Of a stretch of 64,000 nucleotides of DNA, positions 32,740 to 43,722 are shown piece after piece. A model generated the notes under the pieces. That model was not told where the DNA came from. It worked only from the letters and a program-made list of their open reading frames with translations, and made no database searches. The stretch's first letter is position 1. Each line of letters starts with the position of its first letter. The DNA lies in NCBI GenBank assembly GCA_025174535.1, contig JALBUN010000011.1:496001-560000 (forward strand). Direction: 5' to 3'. Source of the stretch: Cantharellus purpuraceus (Eukaryota > Basidiomycota > Agaricomycetes > Cantharellales > Hydnaceae). The position numbers were made by a program, and so were the translations under genes.

Positions 32740-33933
32740 AGTGCCATCGGAACCATGTTACACCGGGGAATAGCAAGTTATGGCGTGTCTACTACCGATA
32801 CTGAATGTTGATTAAATTGATAAAAAAACTGCATGCACTGTTTTTCTTCAAAAGTGTATAAGCACCTATCCACTTCCATGCGCCAAATATATTTTAGGCT
32901 TGAATCGCACGCAAGTCTATTCCGGCAAGACTGTAACAAAGGGCGGATAGTAAAAACTTTCATCATTAAATTCCAAAAACTGGCATGAGATAACCGTCTT
33001 CGCCGGGCTGATGATTAAATGTGACGTATCTGAATTGGTAGCACAACGCATGGCTATTGTGATTAACCATGATCTATGGCCCTGGAAGTCTGCCTGTACT
33101 ACATATGCCACGCTGTCTGTGAAGCAATGATATAGTAAGGCGTTCTTTACTATAGGCACTGGTGGGTATGAAGCGGGGTTTGCTTCAAATTATTATACCG
33201 CATCAGTTCTTTATTGCTGGGAACAAGACGCGCCCTCGGAAGGCTCAGATGAATATGACAAGGACACGTTACAATTCGAAAACGCCTGGTGAAATCATAT
33301 TCATCGGATTGCTCAATGTCGACAAACCAAGCCCGAGGGCTCTGGGATCCGACAATTCGTGAGAACTTTGACACCTTGGCGCTTCTTACTCTGCTGTTTT
33401 CTTTCACCGTTTCCACTGGCCGTGGTCACTTTCCCAGCGGATGCGATTGTTTTTCCATATTTGAATATTGAATTCAATATTTAATCTCAATATTCGGTTT
33501 CCCCAGTGTCCGACTAGTCTCGGAGCCTCGGATCCTAGACTCCGATAATTCTAATTGCATGACTGTGGTCATACTGTCGACTTATCATTCAACTAACTGC
33601 TATGGAACCTCACAGAGTTGAATCATTGACCTGGCCATCAACCTCACCATATACACCGCAGGCGGCCCCGCTTTCGGTTGTATGAACTAATGGACTGAAA
33701 GCTTGTCATGAAGTCAACTCGTATTCAGTTGAGGCGTTAATTGGTGTATCTCCAGCAGCGACGAACCGATGTTGTACACAAGGTAAGCATCGAATTGGCG
33801 ATATTATACACGCTGATGTAAAAAAAAGTGTACATACACTTGTTCTACGCCATTACGGTTAAGAGTATCGAGCATAGCCTCAACTCAATATTCTCTGGTG
33901 TAACATGATTCCGATAGTACCGGGTTCATGCAG
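32740..33933. other. Divergent intergenic region between the two secreted-protein genes
   Basis: No gene recognised. A perfect 18-bp palindrome, AATATTGAATTCAATATT, lies at 33464-33481 in an AT-rich patch. It presumably holds upstream regulatory DNA for both flanking genes. Confidence 0.5.
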
Positions 33934-33952
33934 GTGCTCTGCGGTATATAAA
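33934..33952 (+). promoter_or_regulatory. TATA-type core promoter of the secreted protein gene at 34012
   Basis: GTGCTCTGCGGTATATAAA, TATA 67 bp before the ATG. Nearly identical in sequence and spacing to the promoter at 32720-32739. Confidence 0.75.
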
Positions 33953-34011
33953 CCCTTCAGACTTGCCCGAGTTCCCCAGTCGCATCTACTGCAACTTCAG
34001 CCTTACGCGCC

Positions 34012-34567
34012 ATGCAGTTCTTCAAAGTCACGCTCATTTCCTTGCTTTACGTTGCTTGCGTCTCCGCCGCCGCAATTGTCGCGCCCGCAGACAAGGCTCC
34101 TGCCGTCAAACAGAAGGGTGCTTCGCCCGGACTCCTCGGCAGCCTGGTGAGTGGAGTGGCTCGACGGTGCTCTGAGCGTCTGATATAGTGATTGACGAGC
34201 GACAACACACAGCTCGGCGGCCCCCACTCTAGCAGGAGCGAAAGGGAATGAAAAGTGTCGCGCTGATTATGTATGCCCTGGGATTTTGTATATCCGATGC
34301 ATGCTAACGAGTGAATTGCATATAGTGCGTCGCAGCTGCTCATTGGAAGGATCAGAGGCGACGCTTTTGGAGGTCCAAGTAATCCGTATTTTAGAATGAA
34401 ACTCCTAATTTTTTGTGTTCCTCCTCTGAAATAGGGCTAACAACCACATCGTCTACGGCTCGCCCCACCGTAATCGTCCACAGGGTGAGGTCAACTTGAA
34501 CTCAAACTCAAATGTGCAAAGTGGACACATCAATTTGGTGTGGAGTCCCACACGTGGTGATAGATAA
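34012..34567 (+). CDS. Small secreted protein, signal-peptide paralogue of the repeat-peptide gene
   Basis: The first exon (34012 to about 34146) is clear: MQFFKVTLISLLYVACVSAA is a signal peptide nearly identical in form to that of the gene at 32657, followed by AIVAPADKAPAVKQKGASPG. Downstream exons are uncertain. The simplest splice (34146 to 34213) gives a 57-aa protein ending at 34251. However, a good later intron (GTATGC...CTAAC...TATAG, 34271-34324) and another ending near 34434 would allow a longer product with a CRADY-CVAAAHWKDQ type segment, ending at 34567. That version needs a different donor near 34170. The mature part has no repeats of the neighbouring type and no recognised family. 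Extracellular by its signal peptide. Confidence 0.5.
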
Positions 34568-35051
34568 TAGCGCTTTGATGGCCGTGTGTTCAGGACCACG
34601 AGAGTAGTGACGAAGAACGATTTATCAAGAGGGGATAAAGATAAGAACAGGAGGCAGAGAAACATAGGAGAGCTCGCCTAGCGCGGGCTAAATTAGGCCA
34701 TGACACAAACGTGCATGTATATCAGGAAATCCGCAAGGCACTGGTCACAGTTGCCTGTACGCCGTGCGGCATAGTGAGCAAAGCCTCCAATCCGGCGTGT
34801 GCTTGTCGTACGAGACTGTTACAAAGCCGCCAAGGGGACAGACTCAGCCGCCGGGTGGTGTTGTGGCACAACGAATGGAGACGAATCTGATGTCTATAGC
34901 AAAGAGAGCGCGCATGACCTGGAGAGAAAGAGCGCTGTGGCGAAATGCTGAGTCAGGCGCCGCCGCTGCCGCCACTACATTTTGACTTTTTGCCATGAAC
35001 ACGCTGTACCACGCAGCCCTTCCGTTCTTATGAGTGTACCTATTCCACCCC
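34568..35051. other. Intergenic region
   Basis: No gene seen. The right half is the upstream region of the NT-C2 gene. Confidence 0.5.
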
Positions 35052-37045
35052 ATGTCTCTCACCAGCACAGAGCACAGCGCCAACTCCAGTGTCAACGCCG
35101 TCACCACCCTGCCCTCGCCCTCCACCCATGCCCCCGCCGCCGCCACCTCCAACACCACCACCTCCTCCTCGTCTCACTCCACCGTCGTCTCCCACATCCG
35201 CACCCTCCTCCCCTCCAAAAAACACGCCATCTTCCACGTCAAACTCTTCATCCACCAGCTCCAAAGCGTTCCCCTCATGTCCGGCGCGTTCAGAGTCAAC
35301 TGGAAATTTCGCCACCTGCAAGCTGTCAACAGTGCCGGGCGTCCGCTCGGCCTTGGACGTGCGCTCGCGCTCAAGCTGGATGGGCAAAAGCGCAAACGGG
35401 CGGAGCAAAAAGGCAGCAGCGAGAGCAAGGGCAAGGGCAAGGAGGTGGTGGCACACGAGGAGGAGGGTGTAGAGGATGAAGATGACGCTCAGATGCATGA
35501 CATATCTACACTACCCTCACACATATTCCCCATATTCCCAGTCACCGACGGCCTCCCCCACTCGCCCCGTTCCACCCGTCCCCAGTCAAAACAAAGCACA
35601 TCTAGCTCCACCTCCACCTCCAATTCCAACTCCTTCTCCCTTCCCAGCTCCACCCCCACCCTCAACACACCCCTCTCGGAGCCCCCCTCAGAGGACATCC
35701 TCTCCCAAATCGACTTCCGCACCAACGCCAGGGGCCACACGCCCTTTCAGCCCCTACACGATTTTCAAGTCGACTTTGAGAGCGAGGTCAATGTCGCCGT
35801 CCAGCTCTCCATAGACCGAGACTCTCTCGCCCTGCTCCCCAGCGAGCTCAAATTGACCGTCATGCAGGTGAGTCGAAATGTAGGCATCTTCCAAGTCGCT
35901 TTGACACCGACACGTGAACTACCCTAGCGTGTTATTCCCAACGACCCAGAGGCACCCCTAAACCCTCGTCTAGGTCATGTCGAAGTCAATTTGGCAGAAT
36001 ACGTGGGCGCAGGGCCCGTCACCCGCAATTACCTCCTCCGCCGTAGCAAAGTCAACGCCATGCTCAACGTAACGTCCCTGTTTTGACACACCTACTCCAC
36101 CACATTCAATGACCCTTTTTGGCGCAGATGACGATCACCATGACGCAGATATCAGGCGAAGAAACCTACCGCGCGCCGCCCCTTCGCAAGGAAGAAATCA
36201 AGGCCGGAATATCCGACTTTCTCAGCGCCTCGAGCGTGCCCCTCCCCTCGCTCAGCCGGTACACGGACGACCACGACCCGTGGTTATCCCACACACTGGG
36301 ACAGTTTGTGGGGCTGGACGACGACGGAATGTTGATGCCCATGCCCCCTGTGGAGGACGAGCCAGAGGAGGAGCAGGGGGAGCGGATCGTGGTTCCGGAC
36401 TCGACGCCCGACCTGCCGGGCGAGCAGCCCCGCCCCAAAAAACGATGGCGCGTGGGCGCGGCAAAGCGGGGGCTTGTGGAGGGACGGAGCAGGACGCCTG
36501 ATCTCGCCGTGCCCGTCGTGCTGCCAAATAAAACGGGCGACAGCGGCGGCGTGTCGCAGTCGCAGTCGCCACTGCCGTCACACGCATCATTGCCATCGCT
36601 ATCGCCCTCGCCATCGCAAAGGCAGAACCAAAAGGAGCACCCACAGGAGTCGTTGCACCCGACGGAGGCGCTCATCGAGGCCATCTTTAATCCGTACCCC
36701 AGCACGTCGGATGCCGTGTCGCCGTTTACGTATTATGTGCCGCCTGCACCGGAACCGCCGCCGCCGGCCGCGCGGGGGGGAGCGTCGGAGGGGGGGCATG
36801 GGACGGACGGCAGGAGTGGGGGCTCGTTTGACTCGAGTCGGCGTGCGAGTGCCAGCGAGCCGGGGCATGAGGGTGGGAACAGTAGCAGCGGGGGTGGCAG
36901 CGGTGGCGGGGGCGGCAGTGGTGGGAGTGTGAGTGCCAATGGGAGTGGGCAGAGGTGGTGGCGGCGGGCAGGCGTGGGCGGTAGTAGTAGGCCTGTGACG
37001 CCGGCGAGGGTGGAGGAGTCGAGGAGGGAGTGGGTTAGAGGGTAG
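35052..37045 (+). CDS. NT-C2 (EEIG1/EHBP1-type N-terminal C2) domain protein
   Basis: Three exons (35052-35867, 35928-36068, 36128-37045), 624 aa, both introns phase 0. The N-terminal half is a C2 domain of the EEIG1/EHBP1 type: HAIFHVKLFIHQLQSVPLMS, FRVNWKFRHLQ, then after a long low-complexity loop (FQPLHDFQVDFESEVNVAVQ, LSIDRDSLALLPSELKLTVM, then LGHVEVNLAEYVG and VTRNYLLRRSKVNAMLNMTI). The loop is rich in Lys, Glu and Ser. The C-terminal half is disordered, with proline- and glycine-rich tracts (a Gly/Ser run near residues 550-590). NT-C2 proteins are thought to bind membranes and link to the cytoskeleton or vesicles. ATG 35052 is preferred over 35034 because of context (CCCCATGTCT). The opposite strand is also open over long stretches because of GC-rich codon bias. 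Confidence 0.8.
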
Positions 37046-37964
37046 AGATGGGAGTGGGTAAGTGGGCACAGGCATATAGCAGGAGTTTTACGGTACTTGG
37101 TGTTCTCATTATTTTCTTTCCTTTTTCGTTTATTTTCCTTCGGTTTCGATGCATAACCATTTCTGCTTCTCGTTGCTCCATCTCATCGTCATCCTTTGTC
37201 CTGCGTTTCGCTTTCGTGGGTTCATTTACTTATTGCTTGAGTATACTACTTATGATGAGTGTTATGTGATGGTTGATTCCTGGAGCACTGATGGCGAGTG
37301 GCGAGATGTGACATGTCGCCCAGCATCCTGTGCGCCGTCGAGTACCGGGCTCCCCCCTCTACATGCTTCTGTCCTCTCATCGCTTGGAGATGCTATTGGT
37401 GATGAATCTGTCTTCAAAAAAACAGTTTATACGCACACGCAGAGAAAGTTGGAAACGTCGCTGACGCGGACGGGTCGCTGGTCCATTGAGACGGCGGGGA
37501 CACATGGATAGATTCTGGGAAGACCTCTCTCGTCTTGGGGATGGCGTCAGGTCCTTTTTGAGTGGGTTCTAGCGAGAATACTTTAAAACGCCATGATGGG
37601 CTATTTTTGATTGGGAATTAATGTGGGCCCTTTCCAGGGAGAGTTCAGTCTGTAGGATAGAGTATGGTGGTAGAAAACTGGCAAGGGGAGAGAGAAGGCA
37701 TATGGAGAGAGGCTTTATATAAGAAATGAGGTGGGACCGGAGGTCCGTTAATGAGAGTAATTGGGGAAGTATATTCCCCGCATGCAGTATTGCAAAAGTG
37801 GATGCTTGTCCTTATTTTGTCGCACTGTTTTCCGCTTTGGGGTCTGTGTCATCTTACGATGATATGTAACAATGTAATAATAAAAAAAGGAACACTACAT
37901 GGCTGTTTGAGTAGGAGAAGTAGGTATAAAACGAGACGCACTCTATACACACACAATCCGAGTG
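37046..37964. other. Intergenic region between convergent genes
   Basis: 3' flanks of the NT-C2 gene and the bL28m gene. The open frame at 37149-37511 has no supporting feature. Confidence 0.5.
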
Positions 37965-38562
37965 TCACCGTGGCGGGAGCGGATGCAAAGACGTTGGCGA
38001 CGGTGTAGAAGTAGCAGTAGTAGTAAACGCAGACCGGGACGCCAACGACGACGACGCGCCATCAAGTGCCGCCTGCGCCGCCGCCAGCTCATTCGCCCGC
38101 TTCTGCTCGCGAACCATGACCCTCAGCCGCATGCCCTCCCATCCCAATAACTCCGGTTTTGTGTTTAGGAGATAATTGTCGATTCCGCCCGCCTGTGTAT
38201 TGAATATGCCATAAGCACAATGTGACACGCCACGCTGCCCAAGCCCTGGCCAGCAACACTAGCACCAGCACCCGCACCCGCACCAGCACCACCACTCGGA
38301 ACAAACCTGAAACCACCACACACACCTTATCAATAGTCCTCAACGCCCTCGCCGTCACCGTCGTCCTCACCACCCTCCCCATCACCTCCGAATACAGCGA
38401 CTGCCTATGCGCATTGGGCAGCCACGTGCGGCGCGTTTTGTGCTTTGAAAACGGGACGTTGTTGCCGTACAGCTTCGTCTTGCCGTGGAAAAGCCCGAGT
38501 GCGGCGCGTTTGAAGGGTTGGGAGTAGGGGAGGGATGTGAGGCTGGCGGGCGTGGGGAACAT
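37965..38562 (-). CDS. Mitochondrial large ribosomal subunit protein bL28m
   Basis: Two exons on the minus strand (38562-38326, 38192-37965), 154 aa, phase-0 intron of 133 bp. Residues 18-90 match bL28: FKRAALGLFHGKTKLYGNNV, FSKHKTRRTWLPNAHRQSLY, RTTVTARALRTIDK, then AGGIDNYLLNTKPELLGWEG. The start MFPTPASLTSLPYSQPFKRA is compatible with a mitochondrial presequence, and the C-terminal extension (Ala-, Ser- and Thr-rich) is fungal. Counterpart of yeast Mrpl24. It would be imported and assembled into the mitochondrial 54S subunit. Confidence 0.93.
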
Positions 38563-39778
38563 TAATGCGGTTTATGGAGATTGAAGGCGGGTTTGGAGGA
38601 GAAGCGTGACGGAATGTGACGTGTCACACGTGTCAGATGCTTGTTTAGACAAGAGTCCAATCAACTAGTTCAATCAAATTCGGGGGTGACGTTATCCTTA
38701 CACCTAAGCATTGCCTTGAGTCATGCTCGAACTTGAATCCGAGCCCAGTGCGAGTCTGCGCCCTTACAGCGCGTTTCTAGTCATCGAGAGCCTCGAATCA
38801 GTATTGCGTCTTGAATATGTCTCAGGCCACAAATATACTATACCTGGAAAGTGGAGTCATGGTATTGTCTCAGAGTCATTGGTGCTCGAGGTTGAATCAG
38901 GGCTTACTTAGTCTGAGTCCGCGACCTTACAGCGTGTTTCTAGTCACTGAGAGCCTCCAATCAGTATCGCGTCTTGTCTCGTTACGGCAATGATACTCGG
39001 CGTGACTAAATCAGAATTCCTGTAATTACTCCTGTGTAGAATATAAATCTTCAGGCCTTTCCTTGTAATGGACGTTCTCGAAAAAAAGTCATGGTGAATG
39101 CACCTGTAGAATAGGAGAGCTCGCTTTTAATTAACATCCTGCGCGGATGATGGTGGAAATGCGCTCGCAACGCACACCACGTCGCGTATGAGACTCAGTC
39201 TAGGCCCACGCAGAGAGTCCAGGACAACCGAAGCCACCGCGTGTACCGCTTGGGCTTCCCAGAGTGCAGTTTATGCAACTGCTGTCCTCGAGTCACCCAC
39301 GAAATCCCCGCCGTCGTTCGATAACCGGATCATCGCAACTTCAAAGCTAATTGCTCGAAAACTCATCACCGTGACATGAGACACATCTGCACGAGCCCGA
39401 TACATTATATAAAAAACACTACCATAATTTCCTCGTCAATGGCGTCGCTGTAATACTGTTATCTGGGGCGCACGTGCCAAATGCGCAACGCAAAACCAAA
39501 AAAATATCCTGTCATAGCAACAACATCATATCCTCCTCCTCGTTGAGTCCTTTGCCCCTATAATAATATCGGAATACTCCTTGGGCCTACCCTTTTCCGA
39601 CTCTTCGAATGATGGAGGATTTGAACCGAGGCAGTTGAAATAGTGTTGCGTGGGGATGATGGCTAAGCATCAGTGGGCAGCAACAGCTTCCACGGTAACG
39701 AAATCATAGCATGGTCATGGAATGATCCGGCACGCCGACAGTATACCACAACAGCACCGCCTCCCTAGTTTTCCCGAA
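38563..39778. other. Intergenic region with a degenerate direct repeat
   Basis: No gene seen. Segments 38721-38815 and 38877-38975 are diverged direct copies (shared CTTACAGCGYGTTTCTAGTC and GAGAGCCTC). Short frames here are not convincing. Confidence 0.5.
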
Positions 39779-41821
39779 TCACCGATTCAACGGATTCCTC
39801 AGCCTCGCCTGCTCCCCCCTAAAATATAACCATATCGGAAACGGAATTCCCAACACGATCGCCAACCCCGCTAACAGCGAATTCCCCCCTCCAAATCCGA
39901 GCTTTGCAAACATTTGCTCCCCAAACAGTGGAAACACAAATCCGAACAGTGAGCGGGAACTCGCCGCAGCGGCTAGGGCCGATGCTGCGTATGTGAAGGC
40001 GTCCACGAGGTAGAGTTGGAGAGGCAGGAAGACAAGCATCATTCCTGTAGTCTATACATAAAAATAATCAACATTCCCATCAACCTTTATACCCAACAGA
40101 CAGAAAAGGAGGCTATCCACGCACAAAAATCCCAGCTCCAATAATAGGCATTATCCAATGTATCCGCTCCTGGGCTGACCACCCGTACCAAAAAAGTCCA
40201 ATGGGTATGATTACGGTTCCTACTATACAGAGCGGGATGCGGTATTCAGGCTTGCCTTTGCCGCCGTTGCGGTCCGATAACTGTCAATAGGCAGGGGAGG
40301 GAGTGATTCAGTCAGTCAGCCATTAGTTAACGCGCCTTGAAGAACAACAACTGGGTGGGAGGGGAAGGGGGAGAAACACGCACAGTCCCATATATTTTAC
40401 CCAATATCCTCCCACCGCCCAGCGTCGAAATAAGAAATCCTAACCCAGGACCCAAATACGCAAGGCCCGAAACACCAGGGCCCCATCCATAAATATCGCT
40501 GAACAACGTCGGAAAGGTGGTAAACATCAGATAGAGGTATCCGTAGACCCTAGAAAGAGATAATGAGAGTTAAGTGACTGGCCTGTACAAGAGGGAAGAG
40601 AACACGTACAGGGACATGTATAGCGAGAGCATAAAACATATAAGACTCCGCGTCAGCAGTATTATAGGCCTCGACAAATTTTCCCGCAAAGACTGCATGA
40701 ACGTCTTTTGAGTAACGGGTGTACCCTGCTTTACTGCCGCAGCTTCCACATCACCCTGCTGCCCATTCTGTGCCATACGCCTCTCCATCCGTGCCCTGAT
40801 TACAGGCGCATACGTTTCCTCGAGGAGGGGGATCGATATGACGGAGCCGCCACCACCCATGATGGTGAGGAGTATAAACACCCACCGCACGCCAATAGTT
40901 TGCACCACAAATCCGCCTAAATAAAGTTGATGAGTACGCCCATTTCTTGGCATAAGATGTAGCAGGCTGGGTACACACCTATGATGGGTCCGAGGACAGG
41001 TCCGAGCAAGGGGCCCATGGTGTATACGGACATGGCGGTACTGCGCTCGCGGTCGTTGAATACATCACTTACGATGCCCCCGCCGATCGACACGGGGGTA
41101 CATCCACCTAGACCAGCTAAATCATTTTTAAATAGTGGGGGTAAGCAATGAACCAAGGACAATCTAAACAGGAGGTGAAAGAGACGGTACGCACCAAAAA
41201 ATCGAAAAGCGATCAAAGACCCCGTATTGGGTGCGAAAATGGACGCCAAGTTGAATACCGTGAAGAACATATTCGAAATGTGCAGCACCCATCTGCGACC
41301 GTACATTTCCGACAGCGGGGCGACGAAGAAGGGGCCAATAGCGAAGGCGAGGAGGAATATACTGAGTGTCAGTGCAACGACGGTGGGGCTTGTGATATTG
41401 TAGCGGTCGGAAATGGCTGGGAGACCTGGGGCCATCATACTAGATGCCAGTGGACTAGAGTGGTACAACGAGCGAGCGCATGTATAAATAACCGGAGGAA
41501 GGGTCGTAATAATTGGGAAACTTACGAGATAAATGTGTAGAGACTGACGAGGACGACGCTTCTCCACTTTCTGAGTAGACTCCAGTTGCGCGGATTCACG
41601 GGATTTACATCCCACGCAGCATCCTCCTCCGACTTTAATGCCTCGTCTACCTTTTTCTGCTCGGTCTTTTCGTCTAGAGACCCGGTTTCCGTGGGTGCAT
41701 CTGCTTCTTGATGCAGGGCCTCATCGGGTGGAGGGACCGCGTCGGGTGAAGACTCGACTATTGGAGCGGGAGAAAGGGTGCGCGTAGATGACGAGGGTGT
41801 CGTTGCTCTTGTTTCTGCCAT
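39779..41821 (-). CDS. MFS transporter, DHA1 drug/polyamine:H+ antiporter type
   Basis: Seven exons on the minus strand: 41821-41526, 41454-41195, 41116-40979, 40916-40610, 40549-40384, 40280-40125, 40051-39779. This gives 531 aa and all frames join. The acidic N-terminal tail (about 75 residues, Thr/Ser/Glu-rich) is cytosolic. Then NPVNPRNWSLLRKWRSVVLV begins TM1, MFS motif A is PLSEMYGRRWVLHISN, GLGGCTPVSIGGGIVSDVFN lies in TM4-5, motif C-like YTMGPLLGPVLGPIIG in TM5, and the central loop is rich in charge (ETYAPVIRARMERRM). These are features of the DHA1/TPO1 group that export drugs, polyamines or organic compounds at the plasma membrane. Substrate cannot be told. The start follows the first ATG with long acidic leader; MACCTM upstream is possible but less likely. 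Confidence 0.9.
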
Positions 41822-43722
41822 TGTGCAACAAGCCACAAAGCAAAGGGTTACGACACCTAGATTGTCTTATATACAAGGAGCACGCTGCAATGTTCCCGAT
41901 GACGAAATGTGTAATATCAAACAGGCATGCTCAATAAAAGCGTCGGAGGATATACCATTGCGTCGAGCGTCCGCTGATTATCGTCCGCTGACTAGTCACT
42001 ATGAATCAGAGGTTTGACCAGTTAGCGCACATCGCTTAGCCTTCTTGTTTCTCGGCAACACGCCACTTACCCGCGGCTGTGATCACCTAGCAGGCCTGTG
42101 CGCCAATCCGTCACCTGAATCTTTCAGTGCCACGACATCGAAGTACACAGAACACACTCATTTGGTGCCTACCACTAGAGCTTTCGGCGCCAGTGCACCC
42201 GCCACCCACGCTCAAGATTCACAAGATGAGAGATTGTGAACCTGGGTTTCGGTTCCTGGGCAAGGGTAACATCTGTCGTTTTGGGACTGCGGCCGTGCAA
42301 GTCCGAACAAGGTCCGTGCGTCCAGTGCTTTTCGGCTGGCGAAGGATATCAACAGGGGGTCCTCAGTAAAACCCCTTCACTAAGGCGTCATGTTCCTTGT
42401 ATTAGACAGTGTTGATCCGCAGTACTATTATATGGGTACTTACTTCAATATATCCTCAGTGAACGTATTGCACTGAGGTGCCATTATATCTTCCTAGCGG
42501 GCATTAGTTGCTACATGCGGATCTAGATGAGCGCTTCACTAGACAACTGCCTCTTCACATGTCAGCCTCAGCCTCGCGGAAACCTCGCGGACCTGCCTAG
42601 ACCTCCAACTCATTACTATACATAGGAAGGACAAGGTTGCCTGCTCCCTACATCTGATGAGAATGGCGTTGCAACTCGGTCCGTCACTGCAATGCCGCCC
42701 CTCTGCCGGCGGACACCCTGTACTCCGAGACCGTTGTGGAGTGGCGTTTGCCGTTGGGTCATACCCGGCATACATGGGTTGGTCCTGTCAGGGGTTGACG
42801 GAGGCGTGTTTGTCAGCTCCATCATATGATCACGGAATTCTCCAGCACTGCGACCTAATAGGCCATAGAGTAACCGGTGAGAGCAATACGAGGCACAATG
42901 ATTATCAGTGTAAAACTCACCGAGAAACCTCCAACCAGGGCAAATCCTAACTCCTGCCTTGTATGGCGGTCCACAGTCTCTCATTGGTCATTCAGTCATA
43001 GTCTTGTAAATGACCAATACTCATCCTGCCAGTGCATAAAGTCATCGGCAGCTGTTCTACACTGGCAAGCTTTTCATAAGCACTCTCTTATGTTGGCAGT
43101 GGTCGCCATTCAGCCGCTTGTGGAGGCGTTGATTATTCCCAGTTTGGTTGTATTAAGAGTTGGGGTCATGGGATGCCTTCTGGCCCGGAGAGTCGGGAAT
43201 CCGCTGGCGCTTACATAAAGGAAGTCTTTTCCTCCTCTCAATGTTCTTTTGAAGATGTTGCCAGTATACGATATCACACGTTTGCTGTACCTGAGGTAGT
43301 GTCAGCCTGAGGAGAGTTGATTAGAACGCTGAAAGAACTGCATGCAGACTCGGGGCGCGTGCTGCGGTTACAGACATTAATAGGCGTGTGTATGAACCAC
43401 TCAATAATCCATGAGGCTTGGTTCAATTTCATATCAGAAATTCTACAATTCCACGTAAAAGTCGAGCCGTGAGCATATAAGTATTCAAATGTCCCTCCCT
43501 TCCAAGCAGCGCTGGCTTTGTAACACAACACAATACAGCACCGAAAGATAAGTAAACCTCAATACTTGATTCTATTTCAAATTCGCGGTCTTTCATATCT
43601 GTTGATTGTGACATAGCATGAAAATACATCAGTTACTGCGGTACAAAGATTAATCCTTTGACCCGCTGAAATAAAGAAATTCTATCTTTTTATATCACCT
43701 CACATCATCCAACCGCTGGCAC
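41822..43722. other. Intergenic region
   Basis: About 1.9 kb without a recognised gene. Open frames (42539-42984 minus, 43274-43629 minus) lack family features and share no clear introns. Confidence 0.5.

Noticed and set aside
36166..37075. Long minus-strand frames opposite the NT-C2 gene exon 3
   Set aside because: Shadows of GC-rich, low-complexity codons; the plus strand has the splice-consistent, domain-bearing frame.
39600..39680. Possible tRNA because of a GGTTCAAATCC-like B box on the minus strand
   Set aside because: No A box at the right distance and no acceptor or anticodon stem can be drawn.
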